From NCBI GenBank assembly GCA_001029295.1, contig LDXJ01000053.1, positions 48,104 through 112,103 on the forward strand: a stretch of 64,000 nt of DNA, given 5' to 3'. A program made the translations under genes and the position numbers. This document shows, piece after piece, positions 1 through 7,396 of the stretch (position 1 is its first letter; every line of letters begins with the position of its first letter). A model generated the notes under the pieces. It was given only the letters and a program-made list of their open reading frames with translations. It had not been told where the DNA came from and did not search any database. The stretch comes from Peptococcaceae bacterium CEB3. GTDB taxonomy: Bacteria > Bacillota > Desulfitobacteriia > Desulfitobacteriales > Desulfitobacteriaceae.

Positions 1-548
1 CGGTCATAGAGGGCACGGTTGATCATGGTTGTCACCGCGAAGGTGTCATAGGGAGACTGGATCACCACCAGGCCTTTGGCACGGGCCAGCTCCAAAATGT
101 CTTCTTCCGGTTCCAAACCCCCCGTGATCAGGAGAGATGCCCCATATTCCAAAGTCAATTTCTGCGCATCATGGCGGTTGCCCACAATACACAAGGAATC
201 TTCCTCCAAATAGCGCTTCATGGCCTCCAGTTCCATCGCCGCGATCAGAAACTTATGGGGCGACTGGTCCAAGCGTTCGGCTCCGCAAGAAACGATCCCT
301 TCTACAATCTGAGAGACCTCGTGCAGGGTCAGATCCTCGATCTGGCGCTCTTTCACCCCTTCGATGCGAATCGTACCGACTTTGGGAATCGAGCGCACAA
401 ACCCTTTGGTCTCCGCCTCTTTGATCGCCCGGTAAGCCGTTCCCTCGCTCACATCCAGTTCTTTTGCGATAAAACGCACAGAAACCTTGCTGCCGATACC
501 CAAGTTTTCAATAAAGCTCAAAATCTGCTGATGCTTTGTTTGGCTCAA
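1..548 (-). CDS. HTH-DRTGG-CBS type regulatory protein, C-terminus cut by window edge
   Basis: The reverse strand encodes at least 182 residues running off the left edge. An N-terminal winged-helix-like segment (about residues 1-60, with KELDVSEGTAYRAIKEAE) is followed by a DRTGG-type region containing GNRHDAQKLTLEYGASLLIT and then the beginning of a CBS-like segment. This order resembles YtoI-like proteins of Firmicutes, which carry HTH, DRTGG, CBS pair and hotdog domains and probably sense a nucleotide or acyl-CoA ligand. The start is inferred: a TTG codon at 548 preceded by a GGTGGGGAGCG ribosome site. The family call is by pattern only and the distal half is not visible. Confidence 0.7.
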   Translation of the reverse strand, partial: MSQTKHQQILSFIENLGIGSKVSVRFIAKELDVSEGTAYRAIKEAETKGFVRSIPKVGTIRIEGVKERQIEDLTLHEVSQIVEGIVSCGAERLDQSPHKFLIAAMELEAMKRYLEEDSLCIVGNRHDAQKLTLEYGASLLITGGLEPEEDILELARAKGLVVIQSPYDTFAVTTMINRALYD

Positions 549-722
549 AAGTAACGCTCCCCACCATATTTTATCACTACTCCGCAGAAGACCCGGACTT
601 CTAAAGTCGGGGATGAATGCAGGTTGCTGCCCCAAAATGGGGAGCAGGACGTGTGGAAGATCCTTGGGCGTACCTGCTTCTGCCCGGCCCGCTCCCCAGC
701 CGCCTGCCTGACCGTATTATAC

Positions 723-776
723 CACACTCGACAGGATTTCCACACTCGGCAGGATTTTCACACTCGGCAGGATTCC
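723..776. repeat. Tandem repeat, 3 x 18 bp
   Basis: Three consecutive 18-base units of the form CACACTCGGCAGGATTTT, with 1-3 substitutions each. It lies in the gap between the DRTGG regulator and the SASP gene, and open frames crossing it show no recognisable protein. Confidence 0.85.
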
Positions 777-788
777 ACTTCACCCGCC

Positions 789-888
789 CAGCTGTCGTAC
801 TGTGCTATCCGCCCACCTGTCGTACTGCCTTATTTGCCCAGCTGTCACACTGCCTTATTTGCCCAGCTGTCACACTGTGTTTTTCCCG
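789..888. repeat. Tandem repeat, 4 x 25 bp
   Basis: Four consecutive 25-base units beginning CAGCTGTCACACTGCC, degenerating toward the right end. It directly follows the 18-bp array but its unit is unrelated. Nothing suggests CRISPR, because units abut with no spacers. Confidence 0.85.
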
Positions 889-939
889 ACTTTCCCGGCC
901 ACTTTATCCGAAACTGCACCCCCTAAAGCCCAACCTAAC

Positions 940-1119
940 TTAGGGCTCACGGCGGCGCCGCTGGGCCATAAGTCCGCCGATTCTTCCCGCTTCCTTGGCG
1001 CTCAGGGAATCCCAGCCCTTCGACTGGGCTTGATCCAACAGCCCCAGTTCGGCGGCGATCTCCATCTTTAGGGGTTCCAAGGGATCAATTTTTTTCAAAC
1101 GCGGCTTTCTCTCTTTCAT
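940..1119 (-). CDS. Small acid-soluble spore protein, alpha/beta type
   Basis: A 59-residue protein with the hallmark of alpha/beta SASPs: KMEIAAELGLL near residues 18-28 and KGWDSLSAKEAGRIGGLM near residues 34-51. The family coats and protects DNA in dormant spores, and the EIA / germination-protease region is recognisable. It is shorter than classical SspA/B proteins and ends in an Arg-rich tail (RRRRE). The ATG at 1119 has a GGAGGTG site six bases upstream. It overlaps the stop of the preceding Cys-containing small gene (ATGA), so the two are probably translationally coupled. This is good evidence that the organism forms endospores. Confidence 0.88.
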   Translation of the reverse strand: MKERKPRLKKIDPLEPLKMEIAAELGLLDQAQSKGWDSLSAKEAGRIGGLMAQRRRREP

Positions 1120-1259
1120 CGATTGGCACCTCCGTGATAGCTCTGAATATCTCTTTCAAAGAACGGGCAAACGGGTTCATGTTCACCCAAGCGGTATTCC
1201 AAACGGCAACGGCCGTCTATGGCATAAAGGCAACCGGCATGGCATAATTTTCCAGTCAT
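1116..1259 (-). CDS. Small cysteine-containing protein, 47 aa, unknown function
   Basis: The frame starts at an ATG (1259) after an AGGAGATG site and overlaps the SASP start by four bases. It encodes 47 residues with four Cys in the pattern C-x3-C-x7-C-x12-C (CHAGCLYAIDGRC and VCPFF), a layout suggesting a metal site. I do not recognise a family. Coupling to a SASP gene suggests sporulation-stage expression, which is inference. Its size hides it from most gene finders. Confidence 0.6.
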   Translation of the reverse strand: MTGKLCHAGCLYAIDGRCRLEYRLGEHEPVCPFFERDIQSYHGGANR

Positions 1260-1300
1260 GTCTTCATCTCCTCAGCTAAAGTCTTGCCTATTTGCGAAAA

Positions 1301-1334
1301 AATTATCCCGCCGGACACATCCGACGGGATAATT
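1301..1334 (-). terminator. Rho-independent terminator of the GH18 gene
   Basis: AATTATCCCG pairs with CGGGATAATT around a short inner stem (CGGA/TCCG). Read on the minus strand it is followed by a run of T, 38 bases after the GH18 stop codon. Confidence 0.8.
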
Positions 1335-1371
1335 AGACGATTTTCGAAAATAACCTGAAACCGGGGTGACC

Positions 1372-2322
1372 TCAAACGTACCTGCGCAAGACCTCCCAGA
1401 ACTCAGGGTAGCTCAGGCCCAGGTTCCAAATGGCCACTCCCGCCAACCCTTTCTCCCGCGCGAGGTCCAACTTTTCCCCGGTACTCCTGGGATCCTCGAA
1501 ATACACAGTGTGCCGGACCCCCATCGCCTCGTACGTAAAGTAAGTGCTATGCTGCCGGGCGTCCCAGTGCAAAGGCGCTCCATAGCGTTGGGCGATCTCG
1601 AGCGCCCGCCGGTAGCTCAGTGCCTGCGCCCCGCCCCTTTCCGACCAGTCGTAGCCGTAGAGTCCCAACCCGAGGAATATTTTGTCTGCCGGCATATTGG
1701 CCAAAGCGTAATCCACGACTGCCGTCACCCAGGGCAGAGAAGCCACCGATCCCGGCGGGCTTCCCGGCCAGTGCTCCTCATATGCCATGACAATCACCGC
1801 GTTCATGTTCTGACTGACCGAACTATAGTCAAAAACGCCTGACCACGCCTTTTGCGGCTCATCAGAGGTCTTAGCCGGCACATTGAGGGTTGCCGCCAAC
1901 TTCTCCCGCTGGAATCTCTGACCCCAATCGTCGAGGAAACGGGTAAAAAGCACCCTGTCCTCGGAACGAGCCCTTTCCAAGTCCAGATTGACCCCGTAGC
2001 AGTGCATGCTCAGGACACTGTTCCGAATATTCCGCCACACTAGATCCGAAAATGCGGACTCTCGCATGAGCCGGCTGAGCACAGGAACGGAAAACTGCCC
2101 TTGTCTGTCAATATTGCTGAAAACAGGCAGTACTTTCACACCCATATGGTGTGCTTTCTCGATCAAGACCCGGCTTACTCTCCCGTTTAACTGCCCGTTA
2201 CTCTCTATTCCGATCTGAAACACCGCTAAGTAAGTTAAAAGACTGCCATAACGTTCTAAATAACGGAATCCCCCCACCCGCTCATCAAGGCCGTTGTAAA
2301 AGGCCAAAGCTTTCAATGCCAT
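1372..2322 (-). CDS. Glycoside hydrolase family 18 protein, spore cortex-lysin-like
   Basis: A 316-residue TIM-barrel protein resembling the catalytic part of YaaH/SleL-type spore enzymes, which cleave N-acetylglucosaminyl bonds in peptidoglycan. The active-site strand reads YGVNLDLE with the catalytic Glu near residue 116; the usual outer Asp residues of DGxDxDxE are replaced, as in spore-type GH18 enzymes. Later barrel signatures include VIVMAYEEHW and the C-terminal GLAGVAIWNLGLSYPEFW. No signal peptide or LysM repeat is present, unlike typical YaaH, so targeting is unclear. It is transcribed alone and followed by a clear terminator. Confidence 0.8.
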   Translation of the reverse strand: MALKALAFYNGLDERVGGFRYLERYGSLLTYLAVFQIGIESNGQLNGRVSRVLIEKAHHMGVKVLPVFSNIDRQGQFSVPVLSRLMRESAFSDLVWRNIRNSVLSMHCYGVNLDLERARSEDRVLFTRFLDDWGQRFQREKLAATLNVPAKTSDEPQKAWSGVFDYSSVSQNMNAVIVMAYEEHWPGSPPGSVASLPWVTAVVDYALANMPADKIFLGLGLYGYDWSERGGAQALSYRRALEIAQRYGAPLHWDARQHSTYFTYEAMGVRHTVYFEDPRSTGEKLDLAREKGLAGVAIWNLGLSYPEFWEVLRRYV

Positions 2323-2573
2323 GGCTCTCCCCCCTCCGCCTTATGATATGCGAAAGTGGAAGAAACGGGCACAATCCAAGACACTGACAAAGAGAGAGCC
2401 CAATTGAGCCCCTGCCGAGGTCGCGCCGACCCCAAACCCCCGACTCCTTCCCGGCGTTTACAAGCCAAAAGGAAAGCCAAACGCGAAAGGGCAACGGGAA
2501 GCTGCCACATCCCCAGTAAATGTCAAAGGTAGAACAGTGGAAAGGAAAAGTGAAAGTGACTGGCCGAACGAGA

Positions 2574-3602
2574 CTATTTCGAATGCCTGCGGCTAAACGC
2601 CAGGAGCACGGCAGTTCGCCTGAACAAAATGACCAAGAGGAGAGCAAAATCCGCCAAGAGCAAGGCGGCAGCCCAAATCCAGTATCCGGTCGCTCCCAAG
2701 ATAGCGGTCAGGCCAAAACAGGCACTGATGCCATACATCAGCAGCACCGCTTGCCGCTGCGTGAGTCCCGCGTCCAAGAGGCGGTGATGCAGATGGCCGC
2801 GATCGGCGGAGGCAATGGGAGAGCCTCGCAATTTGCGCCGGACGATGGCAAAGGTGAGGTCAGCCAACGGCATACCCAGAACCAGGAGGGGAAAGACCAA
2901 ACCCAGAATGGTTGGGGTTTTCAAAAGTCCGGCAATCGAGATCCCGCCAATCATGTAGCCCATGAACATGCTGCCCGAATCTCCCATGAAAACCCGGGCC
3001 GGATGGAAGTTAAAGAAGAGAAAGCCCAAAGCGGCACCCGCTAAAGCCAGAGTCCAGTGGGCGGCGGGAACCTGATGTATGCGACTGGCTGACCAAAAGA
3101 GCAAGAGCGCCGCTTCGAAACAGATGCCCGCGGCCAATCCGTCTAAGCCGTCCGAGATATTTACAGTGTTTACCAGGCCCACGACCCAAAACACCGCCAA
3201 CACCAAGCCAAAGCCGCCCAAACTCAGGCTCTGGACAAAGGGCAGGGAAATCTGGTCCATGGAGAAACCGAAGAAAAGGAGAACGGCCGCCGCCGCAATC
3301 TGCCAAACAAGTTTCACTAAGGGCCTCATGCCCCGCACATCATCCCAAATACCGACCGTCAGAATGAGACTGCTGCCCAGAAAGAGTCCCAACAACGTCT
3401 GGTCCCATTTTTGGGTCAGGGCCGCCGTCAGCCAAAAAGCCGCATAAATCGCCACACCCCCTAGGCGGGGAATGGGGTGTTTGTGCACTCGCCGCGCTCC
3501 CGGGTAGTCAATGGCTCCCCACCTTTTCGCCAGGAGGATGGATAAAGGTGTCGCCACAACCGCCAATAACAAGGCCAGGGCAAAAGTTAACCAATAAGAC
3601 AT
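2574..3602 (-). CDS. tagO: Undecaprenyl-phosphate N-acetylglucosaminyl 1-phosphate transferase, TagO/WecA type
   Basis: A 342-residue polytopic membrane enzyme of the MraY/WecA superfamily. It would transfer a sugar-1-phosphate from a UDP-sugar to undecaprenyl phosphate, the first membrane step of teichoic acid or similar glycan synthesis. Visible motifs are the N-terminal KHPIPRLGG, the catalytic NISDGLDGLAAG region and a cytoplasmic HLHHRLLDAG loop, with about ten membrane segments. The ATG at 3602 follows AAGGAGAGCGGT. It sits 57 bases downstream of the MTAP-like gene and may be cotranscribed. The dlt operon in this window implies D-alanylated teichoic acids as the end use. Confidence 0.85.
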   Translation of the reverse strand: MSYWLTFALALLLAVVATPLSILLAKRWGAIDYPGARRVHKHPIPRLGGVAIYAAFWLTAALTQKWDQTLLGLFLGSSLILTVGIWDDVRGMRPLVKLVWQIAAAAVLLFFGFSMDQISLPFVQSLSLGGFGLVLAVFWVVGLVNTVNISDGLDGLAAGICFEAALLLFWSASRIHQVPAAHWTLALAGAALGFLFFNFHPARVFMGDSGSMFMGYMIGGISIAGLLKTPTILGLVFPLLVLGMPLADLTFAIVRRKLRGSPIASADRGHLHHRLLDAGLTQRQAVLLMYGISACFGLTAILGATGYWIWAAALLLADFALLLVILFRRTAVLLAFSRRHSK

Positions 3603-3603
3603 A

Positions 3604-3673
3604 CCGCTCTCCTTAAAGCATTATTCCTTGTGGTACGACCTGCCGCTCTCCTGAAGACATCATTCCTTGTGGT
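3604..3673. repeat. Duplicated ribosome-site segment, 2 x about 31 bp (period 39)
   Basis: Two near-identical copies (CCGCTCTCCTTAAAGCATTA..., CCGCTCTCCTGAAGACATCA...) lie 39 bases apart. On the minus strand each copy carries AGGAGAGCGG, the tagO ribosome site. The distal copy also encodes the last residues (DHKE) and stop of the upstream MTAP-like gene. Confidence 0.75.
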
Positions 3674-4484
3674 CCCGCAGCATGGTCTGCTGCCGCAAAT
3701 CCAGGCAGGCACAGGAGAATTCCGCCGGGATCCCAGTCACGGCCCGAAGCAAAGTCCTGCCGGCCCATTCCGCTTCATTATAAAAGATGTCCGCCAGTTC
3801 GTCATGTTTCCAGTCTTCCACGATTCCCTCGGCGAAATTGACCACGAGTTGAATGGAGGCATAATGGGCACCGATCTCCCTGGCCAAATACACCTCCGGA
3901 CACAAAGACTGTCCGACGACATCGGCCCCCAGCTGCTTCAGCATCCGGACTTCGGCCGGACTCTCAAAGTGTCTGCCATCCGTACAGGCGTACACTCCGC
4001 GTCGAAACACATAACCCCGGGGGGTGTTTTCCCTAATGCTCGTATAAAGTGTTTGGGCTAGGTCCGGGCAAATGGGCTGACGCATGGTCAAAAGGTAAGG
4101 CAGCCCCAAAGAGACGTCTTTACGCTGAGAGAAGTCCAGATAATCATCCGGAAGCACAATATCCCTGGGGTTGAGCAAATGATTGACCGCTCCGACTCCC
4201 CCCTCTGTTAAAACGTAACGCACACCTGTTTTATAAAAAACCCAAAAAATCTGCCGTGAAGCGTCGGCACGGCTCACCCCTTCTCTCCACCCATGCATAC
4301 GGCAGGCGAGAATCTCTTTTCCCGCATAGCTGAAATGAACAAACTCCGGCGAATCTCCGAAAGGCGTCGGGATGACCAGCTTCTCGGCCTTCACCTGAAC
4401 TCCCGGTTCCTTTAAATCTTCGGGAAAGGAAATGGCATTCGTACTTGAACCCGCAATAATCCCCAAATCAATTCTTGGCAGCAC
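3660..4484 (-). CDS. MTAP/PNP-family nucleoside phosphorylase, divergent
   Basis: A 274-residue protein of the trimeric methylthioadenosine/purine nucleoside phosphorylase family, which splits a nucleoside with phosphate. The conserved central block TDGRHFESPAEVRMLKQLGA (about residues 155-174) and the following PEVYLAREIGAHYAS are typical. Two family hallmarks are altered: the N-terminal phosphate loop is AGSSTN rather than GGSG, and the usual RHG-x-GH stretch reads RMHGWREG. Substrate preference may therefore differ. The GTG start at 4484 is chosen because AGGGAGG lies eight bases upstream; an ATG 13 codons earlier has no such site. Confidence 0.75.
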   Translation of the reverse strand: MLPRIDLGIIAGSSTNAISFPEDLKEPGVQVKAEKLVIPTPFGDSPEFVHFSYAGKEILACRMHGWREGVSRADASRQIFWVFYKTGVRYVLTEGGVGAVNHLLNPRDIVLPDDYLDFSQRKDVSLGLPYLLTMRQPICPDLAQTLYTSIRENTPRGYVFRRGVYACTDGRHFESPAEVRMLKQLGADVVGQSLCPEVYLAREIGAHYASIQLVVNFAEGIVEDWKHDELADIFYNEAEWAGRTLLRAVTGIPAEFSCACLDLRQQTMLRDHKE

Positions 4485-4583
4485 CGTTGAAACCTCCCTG
4501 TTCGAAAAAAGCACCCGCCACAACTTTCTTGCGGAAACCGCTCAATATCTGGCCCCGCGCCGGTGCCTGAGTATTCAGCCCGC

Positions 4584-5054
4584 CTACTCCAGTCCCGGAA
4601 AACCCCACTGCCGCAAGGCCTCGTAGACGACCACGGCAACCGAATTGGCGAGGTTAAGCGAGCGTGCTCCTTGAATCATCGGCAGTCTCATCACCGTTTC
4701 CGGATAGCTGGCCAAAATTTCCGGAGCTAATCCCTTCGTTTCTTTGCCGAACAAAAAATAGCTTCCCGGTTCAAAACATATCTCGGAATAGGCCCTCTTC
4801 GCTTTGGTTGTGGCCAGATAACGCCGGCCGGACGGGTTCTCTTCTTCAAATTCGGCAAAGTTTTCATATACATGAACATCAAGCAAGTGCCAATAATCAA
4901 GCCCGGCTCTTTTTAATTGCCGGTCACTGATGCTGAAACCCAGCGGTTTGACAAGATGAAGCGACGCGCCCGTCGCGGCACAGAGCCTGGCGACATTTCC
5001 CGTGTTGGGTGGAATTTCCGGTTCCACCATCACCACATGCAGTGCCTTCGTCAA
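4584..5054 (-). CDS. trmL: tRNA (cytidine(34)-2'-O)-methyltransferase, SpoU/SPOUT family
   Basis: A 156-residue SPOUT methyltransferase of the usual TrmL length. It would methylate the wobble ribose of tRNA-Leu isoacceptors using SAM. Visible motifs are N-terminal EPEIPPNTGNVARLCAATG, the central LFGKETKGLAPEIL and the C-terminal knot motif MIQGARSLNLANSVAVVVYE. The ATG start lies at 5054. The downstream neighbour is the MTAP-like phosphorylase, 99 bases away. Confidence 0.9.
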   Translation of the reverse strand: MTKALHVVMVEPEIPPNTGNVARLCAATGASLHLVKPLGFSISDRQLKRAGLDYWHLLDVHVYENFAEFEEENPSGRRYLATTKAKRAYSEICFEPGSYFLFGKETKGLAPEILASYPETVMRLPMIQGARSLNLANSVAVVVYEALRQWGFPGLE

Positions 5055-5282
5055 AATATCCCCTCACCATCAAATTCTATGTCCCTATTATAACCTGAAA
5101 ATGAGGGGAAACCCAAATTATTGTGCCGGCACAAGGCGATATTTTGCGGGGATCTGGATATTTGCCTCGCTTTTTGCTAGAGTAAAAGGGTCACCGGTTG
5201 TACCCCCACCCCGAATAAGAGCCCGAATTCGTTCTTTCCGCTGGCCGGAAGCGCCAGACACAGAAGATCAGAGAGGACACTC

Positions 5283-5312
5283 TTGTTCTATCACAGGGAC
5301 CTGTGCTATTAT
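5283..5312 (+). promoter_or_regulatory. Sigma-A promoter of the alaR-alaT-like operon
   Basis: TTGTTC at 5283-5288 and TATTAT at 5307-5312 are separated by 18 bases and lie about 50 bases upstream of the Lrp/AsnC-family start codon. Confidence 0.6.
5292..5305. promoter_or_regulatory. Candidate operator inside the promoter spacer
   Basis: CACAGGGACCTGTG is an inverted repeat (CACAGG/CCTGTG around GA) placed between the -35 and -10 boxes of the promoter ahead of an Lrp/AsnC-type regulator. Its position fits autorepression. The assignment to this regulator is inference. Confidence 0.5.
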
Positions 5313-5363
5313 GTTGTTATGCAAGACACATATCCGGCTTAAATTTTAAAAGGAGGGCTGACC

Positions 5364-5861
5364 ATGCTTTCAGAACAGGACCGGCGCCTGCTCAAACTGC
5401 TGGAACAGGATTGCCGTTTGACGCCACAAGAGCTCTCCATTCAGACGGGCCTAAGTGTGGAACATATTGCGACCCGCATTCACGAATGGGAAAAAGAGAA
5501 GGTCATTGTCCAATACCGTCCTTTGATCAATTGGGACCGCACCGGGGATGAAAAAGTCTCCGCCCTCATCGATGTCAAAGTCCTGCCCCAACGCGGATTC
5601 GGCTTTGACAAGATCGCCCGGCGCTTGCAAAAATTCGCCGAGATTAAAGCGGTTTATCTCATATCCGGCGGATATGACCTTTCTCTCCTCATTGAGGGCC
5701 GTACCATGCAGGAAGTAGCGCTCTTTGTCGCGGAAAAACTTGCCCCACTCGAACATGTACAGAGCACGGCTACCCATTTTGTCCTGCGCCGTTATAAGCA
5801 GGATGGGGTTGAACTCACCGGGGGAGACGAGACGCCTCAACGTCTCATGGTTTCACCGTGA
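5364..5861 (+). CDS. Lrp/AsnC-family transcriptional regulator, AlaR-like
   Basis: A 165-residue protein with an N-terminal helix-turn-helix (RRLLKLLEQDCRLTPQELSI, about residues 6-25) and a C-terminal ligand-binding RAM-type domain (VKVLPQRGFGFDKIARRLQK; LISGGYDLSLLIEG). Family members respond to amino acids and control their metabolism. It overlaps the following aminotransferase by four bases, the same arrangement as the Bacillus alaR-alaT pair, so control of alanine transamination is likely. Start ATG follows AAGGAGGGCTGACC. A promoter with a palindrome in its spacer lies just upstream. Confidence 0.85.
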   Translation: MLSEQDRRLLKLLEQDCRLTPQELSIQTGLSVEHIATRIHEWEKEKVIVQYRPLINWDRTGDEKVSALIDVKVLPQRGFGFDKIARRLQKFAEIKAVYLISGGYDLSLLIEGRTMQEVALFVAEKLAPLEHVQSTATHFVLRRYKQDGVELTGGDETPQRLMVSP

Positions 5862-7018
5862 GACACTATCTTAATCCAACCGTGGCCAACCTGCCGCCTT
5901 CGGGCATCCGCAAGTTTTTCGACCTCGTCGCCACCATGGAGGGTATTATCTCCCTTGGCGTGGGAGAACCGGATTTTGTCACTCCCTGGACGGTGCGGGA
6001 AAGCGGCATCTTCTCTTTGGAGCAAGGGCAGACCATGTATACCAGTAATTCCGGGCTGCTTGAACTCAGGCAGGAGTTGACCCGGTATTTAGCCAAAACC
6101 CAAGGGCTTATGTACAATCCCGAAACGGAAATTCTCGTGACGGTGGGCGCCAGCGAAGCGGTGGACCTGGCCATGCGCGCCCTGCTCTCACCCGGGGACA
6201 TCGTGCTCGTTCCCGACCCTTCCTATGTCTCCTACGGTCCCTGTGCCACTTTGGCCGGAGCCGGTGTTCGCTATGTCCCTACCCGGGCCGATCAGGACTT
6301 CCGTTTGCGGGTCGAGGATTTGGAGCGGGTCTATTCACCCGAGGCCAAACTTCTCGTCCTATCCTACCCCAACAATCCCACCGGGGCGATCATGACCCGG
6401 GAGGATCTCTTGCCCATCGCCCGATTCGCGGCCGAACATGACCTCTTGATCCTCTCTGATGAGATCTACTCGGATCTTACTTACCAAGGAACCCATACCG
6501 CCTTCGCCGCTCTCCCCGGCATGCGGGACCGGACCCTGCATCTGAGCGGCTTCTCCAAATCCTACGCCATGACGGGTTGGCGCATTGGCTATGCGGCTGG
6601 TCATGCCGACCTAATTCAAGCCATGACGCGCATTCACCAATATACCATTCTTTGCGCTCCAATCACGGCCCAGGTGGCAGCCATAGAAGCGTTACGCGCC
6701 GCCGAACAGGCCAAACGGGAAATGGTGGAAACCTATGACCACCGGCGGCGGCTCATGGTGCACGGTCTGCGGGAGATGGGCTTATCCTGCTTTGAACCTC
6801 TCGGCGCCTTCTATGTTTTCCCGGACATCACTGCCACCGGTCTCTCGGAGGAAGATTTCGCCGAGCAGCTGTTGCACGAGGAAAAAGTCGCCGTCGTACC
6901 CGGAACGGCTTTCGGACCATCCGGGAAGGGACACGTCCGTTGCTCCTACGCTTATTCGACCGAACAATTGGAAGAAGCCCTGGAGCGCATTTCCCGTTTT
7001 GTCAAGGGCAGGCTCTAG
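5858..7018 (+). CDS. Class I/II PLP-dependent aminotransferase, AlaT-like
   Basis: A 386-residue fold-type I aminotransferase. Landmarks are GVGEPDFVTPW near residue 37, VTVGASEAVDLAMRA near 94, SYPNNPTGAIM near 169, and the Schiff-base Lys in SGFSKSYAMTGWRIGYAAG near 230. The C-terminal RCSYAYSTEQLEEAL includes the Arg that binds the substrate carboxylate. Start GTG at 5858 overlaps the regulator stop, indicating translational coupling. By analogy with alaR-alaT it probably transaminates alanine or pyruvate. Sequence alone does not exclude aspartate or aromatic substrates. Confidence 0.85.
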   Translation: MRHYLNPTVANLPPSGIRKFFDLVATMEGIISLGVGEPDFVTPWTVRESGIFSLEQGQTMYTSNSGLLELRQELTRYLAKTQGLMYNPETEILVTVGASEAVDLAMRALLSPGDIVLVPDPSYVSYGPCATLAGAGVRYVPTRADQDFRLRVEDLERVYSPEAKLLVLSYPNNPTGAIMTREDLLPIARFAAEHDLLILSDEIYSDLTYQGTHTAFAALPGMRDRTLHLSGFSKSYAMTGWRIGYAAGHADLIQAMTRIHQYTILCAPITAQVAAIEALRAAEQAKREMVETYDHRRRLMVHGLREMGLSCFEPLGAFYVFPDITATGLSEEDFAEQLLHEEKVAVVPGTAFGPSGKGHVRCSYAYSTEQLEEALERISRFVKGRL

Positions 7019-7396
7019 CGGGTGCAGGGAAACGTCAAAGTCCTGTGGCTATCTTTGCACTTTACAGCACTCTTGGGTCAACGAGCGGCTCTGCAGTGCA
7101 CGCTCACCTCGGCGCCGGAGCTGCGTACTCGAAGGCTCCGCTAACGCGCCTAACCTCTGGGTATTAAGCAGTGGGATCCAAATGCTGTTGCCCTGTCGGG
7201 CGCATTTGGCGTCAGTCCGCACCGTGGACTGACGTCTTAGGCGCGTTCTAACGCTGCGCCTTCTGCGTGCGCGGACGCTCCTTTGCCTGAAAGGTTCGCT
7301 AAGCACTTGCAACGCTCGCTCGTTAACTTTGAAGAGACCCTGCTAGCAGGTGCCGCGCCTGACGGTACTGCGATCCTTTGGTCAGGGCCTTCTCCA
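7019..7396. other. Hairpin-rich intergenic region between alaT-like gene and queG
   Basis: About 380 bases without a credible gene, between convergent genes. Direct reading shows a perfect 9-bp stem CGTCAGTCC/GGACTGACG at 7210-7234 and a long-range inverted repeat AACGCGCCTAA (near 7143) / TTAGGCGCGTT (near 7230) that encloses it. Short GC-rich words such as GCGTTC, CGCTAACGC and GCTCGCTCG recur. No T-tract follows the stems, so simple termination does not explain the region. The frames crossing it look like noise. Confidence 0.6.

Noticed and set aside
723..888. Possible CRISPR array
   Set aside because: Units of 18 and 25 bases abut without unique spacers, and no cas gene is present.
7140..7245. 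Integron attC-like site (GCCTAAC ... CTTAGGC)
   Set aside because: The right core reads CTTAGGC rather than GTTRRRY, no integrase is present, and the site is part of a wider palindromic region.
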